From: Sanghuangporus weigelae
Taxonomy: Eukaryota > Basidiomycota > Agaricomycetes > Hymenochaetales > Hymenochaetaceae
NCBI GenBank assembly: GCA_033182465.1
Contig: CP137322.1
Span: forward strand, 2,232,001-2,296,000
Length of the DNA stretch: 64,000 bases
Direction of reading: 5' to 3'
Below the pieces are notes generated by a model, which was not told the DNA's origin, ran no database searches, and saw only the letters and a list, made by a program, of their open reading frames with translations. This document shows positions 24,824 to 34,749 of this stretch, one piece after another. The translations under genes were made by a program, and so were the position numbers. Within the stretch, counting starts at the first letter, position 1, and each line of letters begins with the position of its first letter.

Positions 24824-25386
24824 GACCTTCCAAACCGCCGCTCCTTGATTCGCGGCTCAACCAATACGTCCGCCGCCTCCCGTCCTTCGAAGACTTCCCA
24901 AACCGAGTATGCTTGGCCAGCCGCACTTTCTGATACACGGGCGCCTGGAACGTTGCAGCGGATGTATCGGCTACGGCGGCGGAAGGATATCGAACCGTAT
25001 AGCCGATGGAATATTCGTCGGCTCCTGTTAATTGGCTTATCCGACGTCGGGTAGTGGTTTTACAAGGTCCCAGGTACCACGTTTCATGTTCATACTATGC
25101 TGCTTCGTGCGCCGAGTCCGATTGTCGGACGCAGCGGCCACTCGCGTATTCCCCTTTTAGTATTATTGCCTCCCCTGACGTTTCATATTCGTGTGGTGCG
25201 ACCACTTAGCGATCCGAGCGCGCCCGATGATGATGCGCCGCGCCAATCACCGCCAGCCCGATCAGCGCGCGCCCGTGTCTTGGCAGCTTCGCGGCGCGCC
25301 CCGATCTTCGGGTCCGCACCGATTGCGCGTCTGTGATGCGCCGTCACTGTCGCCGCCTCTGTGACGCTCTTCCCCAGCATTCCCCA

Positions 25387-25395
25387 GTATATATA
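25387..25395 (+). promoter_or_regulatory. TATA-like box inside the LINE 3' part
   Basis: TATATATAG lies in otherwise GC-rich sequence about 560 bases after the stop codon, followed by a CT-rich stretch (near 25445-25490) like fungal transcription starts. It could drive a transcript from inside the element, or mark captured foreign sequence. Confidence 0.3.
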
Positions 25396-25601
25396 GACCT
25401 CATGTATGTAGTGTTCAGCAGCAGTAGTTCAGAATAGATCTCAGTGCACTCCTCTCGTCTCTATTAGCCCTTTTGCTCTCTATCGCCTCCGCCGAAGATC
25501 GTGTGCCGACATAAGACGCCGCCCCCGTTTAAGGGAATAACAGGGGCACGTGCTCACTCGCCACTGCGCAAGTGATCGGCAGAGCTATCCCCCGTCCTGG
25601 G

Positions 25602-25844
25602 AATCGGCAGCGCCATCGCCCTCTTGACACTCGGCGACACCGTCGCTCTCCTGGTAATCGGCGACCCCGCCGCTCTCCTGGGAATCGGCAGCGCCATCGC
25701 CCTCTTGACAATCGACGACACCGTCGCTCTCCTGGTAATCGGCGACACCGTCGCTCCCCTAGTAATCGGCGACACCGTCGCTCTCCTGGTAATCGGCGAC
25801 ACCGTCGCTCTCCTGGTAATCGGCGGTACCGTCGCTCTACTAGT
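25602..25844 (+). repeat. 27-base minisatellite, nine units, in the LINE 3' part
   Basis: Nine units of 27 bases fill 25602-25844 exactly, with core AATCGGCGACACCGTCGCTC followed by TCCTGGT. Two adjacent units (25764-25817) are identical; others differ by one to six bases. One weaker unit lies just before. Because 27 is a multiple of three, every frame reads as a 9-residue repeat (for example GDTVALLVI), but no start or domain suggests translation. Confidence 0.92.
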
Positions 25845-26584
25845 AATCGCCGCCGCTCGCAGGACTCGACAGCGCCGTCGCTCTATTGCTTATTCGCGAC
25901 GCCGACATCTTGACTCGTCGGCGGCTTTGTCTCGTACATTATCGGCGGCGTCCCCTTTATACGCAGATCATACCATAGCCCTTACGATTGAGCTCTCCCC
26001 ACGACTGAGCGCGCATCCCGATCGGCAGCAGTGCTTCCGGGTCAAATTGTCCCCCACGGCACCAAGCTGTCCAGGAGGTCTAGCCACGAGTTGGATCCCT
26101 TCTTACCTCTCCGATCTTTGACACCGCCGACGCCTCTCTGTGGTCGAACGCCGTCGCCTTCGCCGCTGCTTAAGAGGGTCTGATAGTCTACACCGCCCTA
26201 ACCCGGCCCTCGCGGCAGCCAGGAACCAGATCAGTGAGGAATTTCTCGCCGAAGGGAGAGCTCTTGAGGGCCCCTTCTTCAACCAAGCTTTCTTTACAGC
26301 TCGGGTTCACACGATCTACTGGGCACACGGACCGCTCTAGGGCGTATGCAGGTAAGACCTCCGCTTTCATCTTCTAATGACTACGGGCGAGCGCCCATTT
26401 GTGTTCGCCAGTATTTAGTTATAGACCGTCACTTCCACTAACAAGCCTCTTCTACCTTCACCGCCTTCGGGCAGGCCTCCCTTGGACTTAGTCGTCTAGT
26501 CAGGCGGGAACTCTGTATCCCTGCGCACATGTATCTATTATAGCATCTGACGCGCAATATAAATCTTACTCAAAAAAAAAAAAA

Positions 26585-26597
26585 ACTGGTACAAGGA
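26585..26597. repeat. Target-site duplication, right copy
   Basis: This is an exact second copy of the 13-base sequence at 22765-22777, abutting the poly-A tail. Confidence 0.9.
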
Positions 26598-27239
26598 CGT
26601 GGAGGCAGATTATCAGACGTAGCGAGTTACGTAATCGCTTCCCTTACATAAAATATACAGTGACCCTTTCTTGTTTCGTATCATGCAACGTATAGGCCCC
26701 TCGTTCGAATAATGTCATCTTGGCTTTCCATAGCAGCATTAACAAAGAGCATGGCCATTGCATTACCTCCTGACCCTTTAGCAGGTTTTCTCCCAGTTGA
26801 GACTTTTGAGGATGAGGATGAGGATGGGGACGTGCGTGTGGTTATTTCCATTTGCACTCTTAGAGCTCATGGTCTTTGCGGATATCAAGGTAGAAAAGGT
26901 GTTTGTACGGTTACGGTAAGTGTGTTGTAGCTGCTTTAGGCTTGCCAATTCAATGCGATATTTGGGTTGGGCTCAAAAAGAAGGATCATGACTACATCGA
27001 GCCCCGCGAGCCGGATGATGCAATAGTGACTTGTGAATTCGTGTTTTATATATTTACTTGTGTTGATTCTGTGCTGCCAGTTGTCACTTAATAAGGATAT
27101 CATAGCTAGTACGCACTGCATATATGGAATTCCTACTGAAATCTGGTCTGATGCTTTCATTCAGTGGCATATTTTCTGAGAGTAACTGACCAGCAGTGGA
27201 TTGACTTTACTTGGAAGAAGTTTAAACATGTTATTTTGA
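26598..27239. other. Region between the LINE and the cyclase pseudogene
   Basis: Before the LINE insertion this was the upstream flank of the TPR gene. A frame at 26712-26930 encodes a short acidic stretch without a domain. Near 27124 the reading GIPTEIWSDAF resembles the start of an F-box, but it stops soon after. I call no gene here. Confidence 0.4.
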
Positions 27240-29135
27240 CGAGGGCCTTGGGAATCTTGCGGCACGGAGTGACGGGATATTAGAGTGTATTCCGTAACCA
27301 ACATTATTCGTGTTGCTCAGGACAAAAACAGAGCTCATGCCGGTGAAGAACTTGAACAGTTCTTATTACCGTGACAGCAAAACGAAGTACACTTGCTTCG
27401 CGGACCATTTGCTTCTTATCGTTTCTTGCCTCGAACCGATCCACAACCGGATATAACAAGCGACGAGCTCTCCAAGTTAGGCAAAATCAACATCGTCGCC
27501 GACCACGGGCTGTGGGAGAAAGTTTTGTATCGCAACGTTATGGGCATTAGGCGTTCGAAGAAGTCCAGTAACTATGATCATTGCTCGGAAGTTACGCAAT
27601 CTTGCAGTTACTGGTGGGCCGGCTGGGAGCACCATAGTCGGGGTTAAATACTTATCTCGTCGGTCTCCTGCTATATACCAGAAAGTGATGGCTGGTTCTC
27701 CGGCAGGTGTGGTTGGGTATCAGGCTCTTGCGCAGCTTTCAGTACTACCTCTGGAAGTAATTCCTCCGATCGGGCACGTCGCTTTGGCATTCACAGATAT
27801 CCGTAGTTCGACTCACCTCTTGGACAAGAACGCTGGGATGCCAGCAGCGATTCGTTTGCATAATCAATTACTGCGCCGGCAATTGCGGTTATGTGGTGGG
27901 TACTAAGTCAAATCAGAAGGCGATGCGTTCATGTGTTCGTTCCCGAACGTACTGGCTGCTCTGAAATGGTGTCTTACAGTACAACTCGACCTTCTTCGCG
28001 ATCCTTGGCCTTCGGAGATCCTTGAGAGTCAGGACGGAAAGGAGATTTACGACAGAAATGAGAGGCTGATTGAGCGAGGGCTTTCGGTGCGAATGGGTAT
28101 CCATTGCGGTCGACCTGTCTGTTCAATGAACTCTGTTACCCACCGTATGGATTACCATGGGCCAATGGTCAATCGTTCGGCGCGGATAGCCGGAGGTGCG
28201 AACGGTGGACAGATCATGTGTAGCGCGGATGTTGTGCAGAAGATACGCTCGCAGGTGCTGAACAAAGAATACGACCCGTCGGGCCCAGAGCAAAGGTGCT
28301 AGTCACTAAGGTAGAGGGCATCGGCGTTGAGATCGATCCCGTTGGTGAGCGGCGCTTGAAGGGGTTTGAAGACCCAGAGATGCTCTCATTGATATATCCC
28401 AAGGAGCTCAGTGGGAGGAGTGAACCCATCCTTGCAGAAGAGCCGGAAGCATCGGGTTCCCGTGTACAACTCAGCGTTGTGCAGACCCGTGAGCTAGCTG
28501 TTCTCTGCGTAAGACTGGAGGCTCTGACGTCCAGTCGTGTTTTGCGTCCACTCCCATGGGAAGGTAACCCAGCTTGCAGTGTTGCTGTAGAATACTCCTC
28601 TTCCGTATCGCTCTCTACGGGACCCAGGGAGAATATTAAGAATAACGTGGTCATGTACCTCGAAACAATGATGCTTTTCACGAGTATCAACAACAAAGCG
28701 GAGGACCGCGAGCTGATGGCGACCCTCGACTTGCTCACGGTGCGTATTGAAAATACGTCGTCGTTGCATAGATTGAGAGGTGTGGCGGACGCCCTGCAAT
28801 CTGTTCCTATTCGATTGCAGTAGTGAGAGGAAGTTGGTCAGCGGATGTGGATCCATGTGCTTTCACTCCTACAGGTATCTTCCTCAGTTGGATGGTTCTT
28901 GACATTCGCGTTCGTCATCCGAACTGCTCTCTGAATGTTTCTCTTTTGGCCTTGTTTCTTCTAGAAAGATGTGTCTCCATTTACTATTTCTTGTCTTTGT
29001 GCTCATAATGTGTTTTGTCCTTGCAAAGGCTTGCATTGCTCACGCTCTGTAGAATTACCGCTTTGATTATATCACGCTCTGTAGAAATGCCGTTGCTTTG
29101 ACTGTATCAATTAGCGTTCGTCTCTGTCTCGTTCT
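27240..29135 (+). pseudogene. Decayed partial copy of adenylyl cyclase (PP2C-like end, catalytic domain, 3' UTR)
   Basis: Similarity to the intact cyclase starts near GILRHGVTG (intact GILRNGASG) and runs through the catalytic domain (LAFTDIRSSTHLLDKNAGMP, MDYHGPMVNRSARIAGGANG) and the tail (GVEIDPVGERRLKGFEDPEM). It continues past the stop into the 3' UTR. Disabling changes include a stop where intact GYEVKTEGD reads GY-stop-VKSEGD (near 27901-27906), a frame break after GPEQR near 28297-28302, an early stop near 27281, and loss of sequence between the first segments. The part equivalent to the N-terminus, Ras-association domain and LRRs is absent. Similarity in the UTR shows a DNA-level duplication, not a retrocopy fragment of coding sequence alone. 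Cyclase activity is not expected. Confidence 0.88.
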
Positions 29136-29418
29136 CCATGTAAGAACCTTTGCTTTCGGTATATCTTATACCACTACTTTTCTTGCTTCCGCAGTTTACC
29201 TTTTTGTACAGCCATGCCGCAACCAAACCAATATTGATATTCGTGGGATCTGGATTACGGATCTGATCTGGACCCGGCCGCCGCATACTGCCGAAACGCC
29301 GATCAGATCTTGTCCCAAATAAGGAAGGGGCTGACAGTGGAACGACCTCCTAACCGCACTGCTATAGCACTCGTCTCCACCCCCCCATATCACACATCAT
29401 AGGTCCCTCACTCGATCA

Positions 29419-32115
29419 ATGTCGTCCTCATCATCCGCGGCGGCATCATCGACGAGCAGTGCCGTCGCATCCGCTTCCTCTTCAACAGCTTCGTCTGTCT
29501 CTGTGGGAGGCAACCTCAAGGTGCGTTGTTGTGTGGCTGTTTTCGCGTTTCGCACTCCTCATACGTTTTCTTGCGCGCATCAAGGTCGTCGGGATCATAT
29601 TGTAAGAATATTGAATTCTTATCTAAGCTCGTCGACTGAAGAGGATAATATCTTGTAGGGCGGTCACGAGCGGCTTGCTTATTGGGTCTAGTTTTGTGTT
29701 CAAAAAGAAAGGTCTTCTCCGCTCGCAGGCGGGCGGGGCGGCCGGTGAGGGTGTTGCGTATCTCAAATCGGTGAGTCATGGGCTTGCGTTTTCTAATACT
29801 GCCTGTGCTGATTCCGTACCACCAGCCGTTATGGTGGACGGGGATGATTAGTGCGTGCGTTGAATTCTCTTAGGGAACCTGGCCTGACGCTCTCATTCAG
29901 TGATGATCCTGGGAGAGCTATGCAATTTTGCAGGTACGTTCATTCATCATTTCTGCTCGTTCTAGGCTTACACCTTCTTCTAGCCTATGCGTTTGTAGAG
30001 GCGCTGGTCGTTGTACGTTTCTTTATGATGTCCCGTCTTCGACAAGTCGGTTCTCACTCGAGGAACATTATTTAGACTCCATTAGGAGCATTATCTGTTG
30101 TAATCTGTGCCATTCTATCGTCGTTCTTTTTGAAGGAGAAGCTCTCGTTCTTCGGCTGGCTCGGATGCGCCTTATGTATTGTTCGTGTTTCTAACTGTCG
30201 CACTGACTAATCTATAATTACTAAATTGCACCGCAGATTGGTTCTACTATCATTGCACTCAACGGTATGCCGTGTTTTTGCTTCCGAGTTCCCGGTATTT
30301 CATATTGTCTTGTGTTTTAAGGCCCGAACGAGGAAACGGTCGGCCAGATCAGGGAATTTCAGAAACTATTCCTTTCGCCAGGATTTCTTGTGTACTCAAG
30401 CGCCCTCATAGTGTCAGCACTTATCATCATCTTCTATTTCGCACCGAGGTAAGCCAAGCGGTGAACTTCTCCAAGTCAGCGGTCTTTATTATCGCGACTT
30501 GTAGATATGGAAAGAAGAACATGCTATGGTATATCATGGTGTGTAGCATGATCGGTGGTATCAGCGTGAGTGTAACTACCGGGCTTGGAGCAGCCATAGT
30601 TACGACGGCCTCCGGAGACAGTCAGGCAAGATATCTTTGCTATCAAGTTTGCCATCCTATAGCGCTCATTTTCACTCTTTCAGTTTAAATATTGGTTCAT
30701 TTATTTCCTAATGATCTTTGTCGCCGCAACATTAAGTTCGTTCTATTGCCCTGAATCTTGGGAGGTGGTACTCAATGTGTTTCCTTTCTTTAGTCACCGA
30801 AGTCTATTATCTCAACGTCGCGTTAGCATTATTCAACACCGGTGAGTGATCTTTCCATCGATGTTTCTGCCGGTGCTGATTATCTTTCGTATCTTCTAGC
30901 TATGGGTAAATTGCTTCCTTCCTTTGTTGTATGTATGAGACATTGCTGACGTCGCGCCAAGTCACACCAACATACTATGTAATATGTAGGTCGCTTTGTC
31001 AATCTGAAATGAGCATTCGGCTGATAAGCGTCATAGTCACATTTTTCTCTATGGTCACCACTATTGTCCTTTTCCAAGGCCTCAAAGCAACTGCGGCTCA
31101 GATTCTGACTATCGTCATGGCATTTCTGGTTATCTGCTGTGGCATCACCATCTTGCAGATGTCGAAGATTGATCCATCGGAGCTTAGCAACAAGCTTGAT
31201 CGTCGTTCGACACTGCTGTTAGAAGCGGCTCGGAGCAACACGGAGAAGGTGGATGAGAAGGACCTCACAGCCGTCGAGGATCCGGGCATCGATTCCATCC
31301 GTGGTTCCTTTGGTCCCTTGGGAAGCATGATCCGTGCTCGCAGTGTTCGCCGACTAAGCATGTCCGACCAGAGCTCGCTACAATCTCGACGTACTACGGC
31401 AATTGAGGGTCAATTTGACGGTCTGCAAAGGCATCAGCTATACGATGCTCCTGTTCCGACCTTCCACCATGATGGGTCTTCGCACAGCAAGGCTTCACCA
31501 CGTACTCCTACGATAAAGTTTGATTTAGAGGACGTGGTGCATAAATATCCAACCAAAGGATTAGGATCCGAGCTAGCAACTCACGAACGAAGACCTACTT
31601 CTCCAGGACACATCTCGATGATGTCGATGGAACCTATCAAGGAAGAGGGTTCAACAGAGGGTCTATCATTAGAACAACCCCGACCTAAACACGCTTTCCT
31701 AAATTTCCCGCCTGTAGACACTTTCGACAACTCAATGGCGTTACGAACAGCTCCTGCAAATCTATTCGCAAGTCAGAAGAACCTACCGCGAGAAGATCCT
31801 TTCGATGCGGCTCCAGCAACTTCGTATGGTACAACTTTCACGGTGAAAGGGAACGCGACGTCGCCCTTACCGGATACGTCGCGATTTTCGCCTCCGTTTG
31901 AGGAGGATGGGTCTGGCTCTGCGTCGCGGAGGCAAGGGCGAGCGCACAGACGCACATCGAGCGATCGACGATATCCGAAAGGTGCTGATGATAAAGAGGA
32001 GAGCGTTAGCCTCGTACGGAGTCCGTCGCCGGAGGAAATATCAAGCCCTTCGGACGACGACGATCTGCGGCAAGCGAGCGTCCGACTTGTTGGTCCTCCT
32101 CCAGGTCATTTCTAA
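29419..32115 (+). CDS. NIPA-family magnesium transporter, copy 2
   Basis: This is a paralogue of the gene at 9256-11556. The ATG at 29419 opens a Ser/Ala-rich leader of about 30 residues. Exons then give [135 protein letters not shown] and [15 protein letters not shown] disordered cytosolic tail ends at VGPPPGHF. Intron-exon structure is very fragmented, with about twelve introns and a 6-nt exon at 30900-30905 as in copy 1. All joins restore frame, so the gene looks intact. The tail differs strongly from copy 1, so the duplication is old or tail evolution fast. Confidence 0.87.
30900..30905 (+). other. 6-nt micro-exon of NIPA copy 2
   Basis: CTATGG lies between ...CTTCTAG and GTAAAT. Joined as ACC G|CT ATG G|TC ACA it restores T-A-M-V-T, exactly as in copy 1. 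Confidence 0.75.
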
Positions 32116-32719
32116 TCGCCCTCGTTTCCTTTCTCACCCCGTTCTCCGGATTATAAGTTTCGTCCACCAACACTTTTTCTTATTCGTCGATTTATTCGCG
32201 GCAACATCAACGGACTAGGTGTTCAGCTTGTGGGATTTGAGTCTCTTTCACACACCCTTTTCCCGCTATTCTAAGTATTTTATTCGCCATTTCTCGGCAG
32301 CGCGCTGCTTGCTTCGACACTTCGGACGCTATATTCGTTTTTTGGAGGTTTGTACCAAGAAGGGGTTTTGCATCTTTGCATATGCGCGGTCTTTGTAGCG
32401 TGCTCCCCTTCGTTTAGAAGTTAAATGTGTATTGTAGGTTAGACTTCATGACGGACAATAGCTGAATATCGGAGCTTCACGACTAGATCACGAGAAACAC
32501 TATGATCGATTGAACAATAACTACCTGTACCAATTGCTCTGCTGAGTATTGCACAGTCCAAAAATTGTCTCCCTGCTATAGATTTCATCCAAGATGCCAC
32601 CTGGTGAGCACCTTATGAGATGAGATAGATGCTGCTACACAATCCATGACCATCTCTGCTACTATTGAACATAGTACCTCAAGATTTGTGTTTGTTTAGA
32701 ATCACAGCGTAATGCATCT
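32116..32719. other. Convergent 3' flank, NIPA copy 2 / HAD phosphatase
   Basis: This 604-base stretch between two convergent stops likely holds both 3' UTRs. I see no gene in it. A 16-base sequence at 32696-32711 recurs at 34802-34817. Confidence 0.5.
32696..32711. repeat. 16-base direct repeat, left copy
   Basis: TTAGAATCACAGCGTA at 32696-32711 is identical to 34802-34817. The two copies bracket the divergent HAD/glutaredoxin gene pair. Confidence 0.6.
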
Positions 32720-33728
32720 CTAATTCTTCGTGTACGGAGGTAAACCCCATTTCTCCGGATCGAAGTCCTCTAAGGAGCGAAGAATCTCGTCGGCCTTGTG
32801 AAGGCCGGAATACTCGACTTCAAGCAGGTTGGGGTCGGCAACCCAAACGACTATATAACCCAATGATATTTCAGACTTTGTTGATTCAAGAAGGAAGATC
32901 GGTCTTACCGTTCATGCCTGCTCGTTTAGCGGCTTGTACGCCAGGGATAGCGTCTTCAAAGACCAATGCGCGTGAACGGATTGCCTTTTCCTCGTCTGTT
33001 GCCTCTTCGACTTCCGCCGTTCCTACAGGAAGTCCTAAAAGCTCTTGAGCCGCGATCAAGAAGATATCAGGATGAGGTTTGCCCCGTCCTTTAGGAATGA
33101 CCGCATCGTCGGCGCAGATAATGCGATTACCAAAACATCCGAATAAATAATCCAGATGTCCCGTTTTCAGCTCGAATTTGGCACGTCGAGAACCTGTGGC
33201 GAGCGCAATGGGTACGCCACGAGCGTGTAAGTGTTGGACGAGTCGCACTGCTCCTGGAAGCGGTTGTACGTGCGGCCAGAGTAGATCCTGTTGCTCATCG
33301 CGCTCGCGTAGATAATCTTCGATAGTAAGAGGAATGCCAGGAAAGAAAGAGAGAAGATGTTCCGCAGCCTGGCGTTCTGCTGAATTCAAGATAAATTTAG
33401 CTACTCAGAATCAAATTATTAGGATCTGGTCCTTACATTTCCCCATGAGACCAGCCTTGATATCCCAAGTCATTGTCTTTCCAAACCTTGAGAGGATGTT
33501 ATCTAGACGCTGAGATTATAAGGATGTACGCCCATAGAGAATTTTATGTTGATAATTACTTGTCACGTCTGTATAAACACGCTCTGAATCGATGAGCAAA
33601 CCTGAAAGAAAGAGCAAACTCCGGTTCAAGTTCATTAAGCGCTTGGATAAGAATAATAACTCACCATCCATATCAAAGATCACATAGTCAACTTTTCTCT
33701 GCGGAGGAAAGCTGGATGAGTCGGACAT
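32720..33728 (-). CDS. HAD-superfamily phosphatase (pseudouridine-5'-phosphatase / HDHD1 type)
   Basis: This is a cytosolic sugar-phosphate or nucleotide-monophosphate phosphatase of HAD subfamily I. The ATG at 33728 encodes MSDSSSFPPQRKVDYVIFDM with the catalytic DMDG split by an intron, then LLIDSERVYTDVTNN and GKTMTWDIKAGLMGKSE, a segment typical of the HDHD1/GS1 group. The cap region has WPHVQPLPGAVRLVQHLH. Motif II is ALATGSRR, motif III Lys is in KGRGKPHPDIFL, and motif IV is LVFEDAIPGVQAAKRAG. The C-terminus reads EKWGLPPYTKN and stops at 32722-32720. Four introns are visible. The precise substrate is not given by sequence; fungal annotation often names this family either pseudouridine or glycerol-phosphate phosphatase. 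Confidence 0.87.
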
Positions 33729-33894
33729 GATTGTTGAATGAAATGCAGGTAAATCATCTCGATCATTTTTTGGCTACAGTTGCACGTGAGTGACACGACC
33801 ATCCTGTTGCAGTGTGCATTGTAACTTCACCGATCACCACCATCAGCTCAGCTCTGCTGCGCCCAGTGTCCTAGCTTATTAATACTACGGAGTT
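33729..33894. promoter_or_regulatory. Short shared divergent promoter, HAD phosphatase / glutaredoxin
   Basis: Only 166 bases separate the two start codons. A GCACGTGAGTGAC E-box-like site lies near 33782-33794, nearer the phosphatase start. Shared control is inferred from spacing. Confidence 0.45.
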
Positions 33895-34749
33895 ATGGAG
33901 CTCCCAGCCTCAACTCCAAGGTCACGCTCACCTCGCTCTCTTTATCGTCGACGGCGTGTCGTCTGGTCTGTCCTGCTTCTAAGCTTCGTAGCTCTCTTCT
34001 TCCTCGCACCCTCCTCGTTCTGGGAATCAAGTCGCCATCACGCAATGTCGGTCGCTGAGAAGGGAAAAGAATGGTTGCCCGAGAAACTTGGGGGCGGCAA
34101 GTCGTACGGACCTGAACAGGAGTTGCAGGACTTCTTGCATATGATCGCGAGCTCGGAGCTCACAATTCCAACCGACGTAGACCCGTCGAAGCCGCTTTCT
34201 CGCGACATTTACTCCGTTGACCTTGGAAACGTTGCATGGTTGCAGGAAGTACAGCCGGATCCTCCTGTGATTGTCTTCAGCAAGGTGCGTAATTAGGCTA
34301 TTTCTTTGTGACGATTACTCATGATGCTATAGACATATTGTCCGTAAGTAGGATTTAACTCATTATGCTACTGTGAGAATACAACTCACTTTCCCGTAGG
34401 TATTCAAAGAAGGCCAAAGAGCTTCTGAAAACATACGATCTTTCACCACCGCCTAAGATCGTCGAAGTAGATCTGCGAAGTATGTCTGTCTATCATTGTT
34501 CACTTTTGTATACGATTCTGAACGTACTCCTTTTTCTATTCAGAGGACACTGAACAGATCAAGGTCGTACTCACCCGGCTAACGCAGCACTCGACTTTCC
34601 CAAACGTCTTCATCGACGGGAAGTCCATTGGTGGCTCCGATGATCTGGCGAAGTTGCACAGTGACGGCCAGCTCGTCAACCTCTTGACAGAAGCAGGCGT
34701 TAGTAGTAATGTTAATGGAGACGCAGATGTCCCTCCTGCAGAGCAGTAG
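33895..34749 (+). CDS. Membrane-anchored glutaredoxin (Grx6/Grx7 type)
   Basis: Grx6/7 proteins are early-secretory-pathway glutaredoxins that keep thiols reduced in ER and Golgi. The ATG at 33895 begins a basic N-terminus (PRSLYRRRRVVW) followed by one membrane span (SVLLLSFVALFFLAP), giving a type II membrane protein with a lumenal domain. A linker of about 90 residues leads to the glutaredoxin fold: PPVIVFSKTYCPYSKKAKEL with active site CPYS (single catalytic Cys), TFPNVFIDGKSIGGSDDLAK with the cis-Pro region and GG motif, and a short acidic tail ending PPAEQ. Three or four small introns, one just before the YCPYS coding sequence, are needed. The CPYS motif matches yeast Grx7. Confidence 0.88.

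Larger units (their letters stand above)
22778..26584 (+). mobile_element. 5'-truncated non-LTR retrotransposon (LINE) with poly-A tail
   Basis: The element begins mid-gene at the reverse-transcriptase motif GVPQGSPVSP, has an RNase H domain and a Cys/His C-terminus, and ends in a 13-14 A tail (26572-26585). Exact 13-base copies of ACTGGTACAAGGA flank it. 5' truncation, poly-A and a TSD are the marks of target-primed reverse transcription. The empty site would have read ...GGATC-ACTGGTACAAGGA-CGTGG... The frame is open for about 680 residues, which suggests the copy is fairly recent. The 1.75 kb after the coding part is long for a 3' UTR and holds a 27-base minisatellite and a TATATATAG box. 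Confidence 0.93.

Noticed and set aside
25602-25844. Regular 27-base repeats that could suggest a CRISPR array
   Set aside because: Units are directly tandem with no spacers, they lie inside a LINE copy, and the genome is eukaryotic.
27573-27906. Intact-looking cyclase piece as a separate functional gene
   Set aside because: It ends at a stop inside the catalytic core and the following piece is in another frame, so it is part of the pseudogene.
29240-29310. Palindromic GATC-rich stretch (GATCTGATCTGG..GATCAGATC) as an element end
   Set aside because: The arms are short and imperfect and have no target duplication; it lies in the leader of NIPA copy 2.
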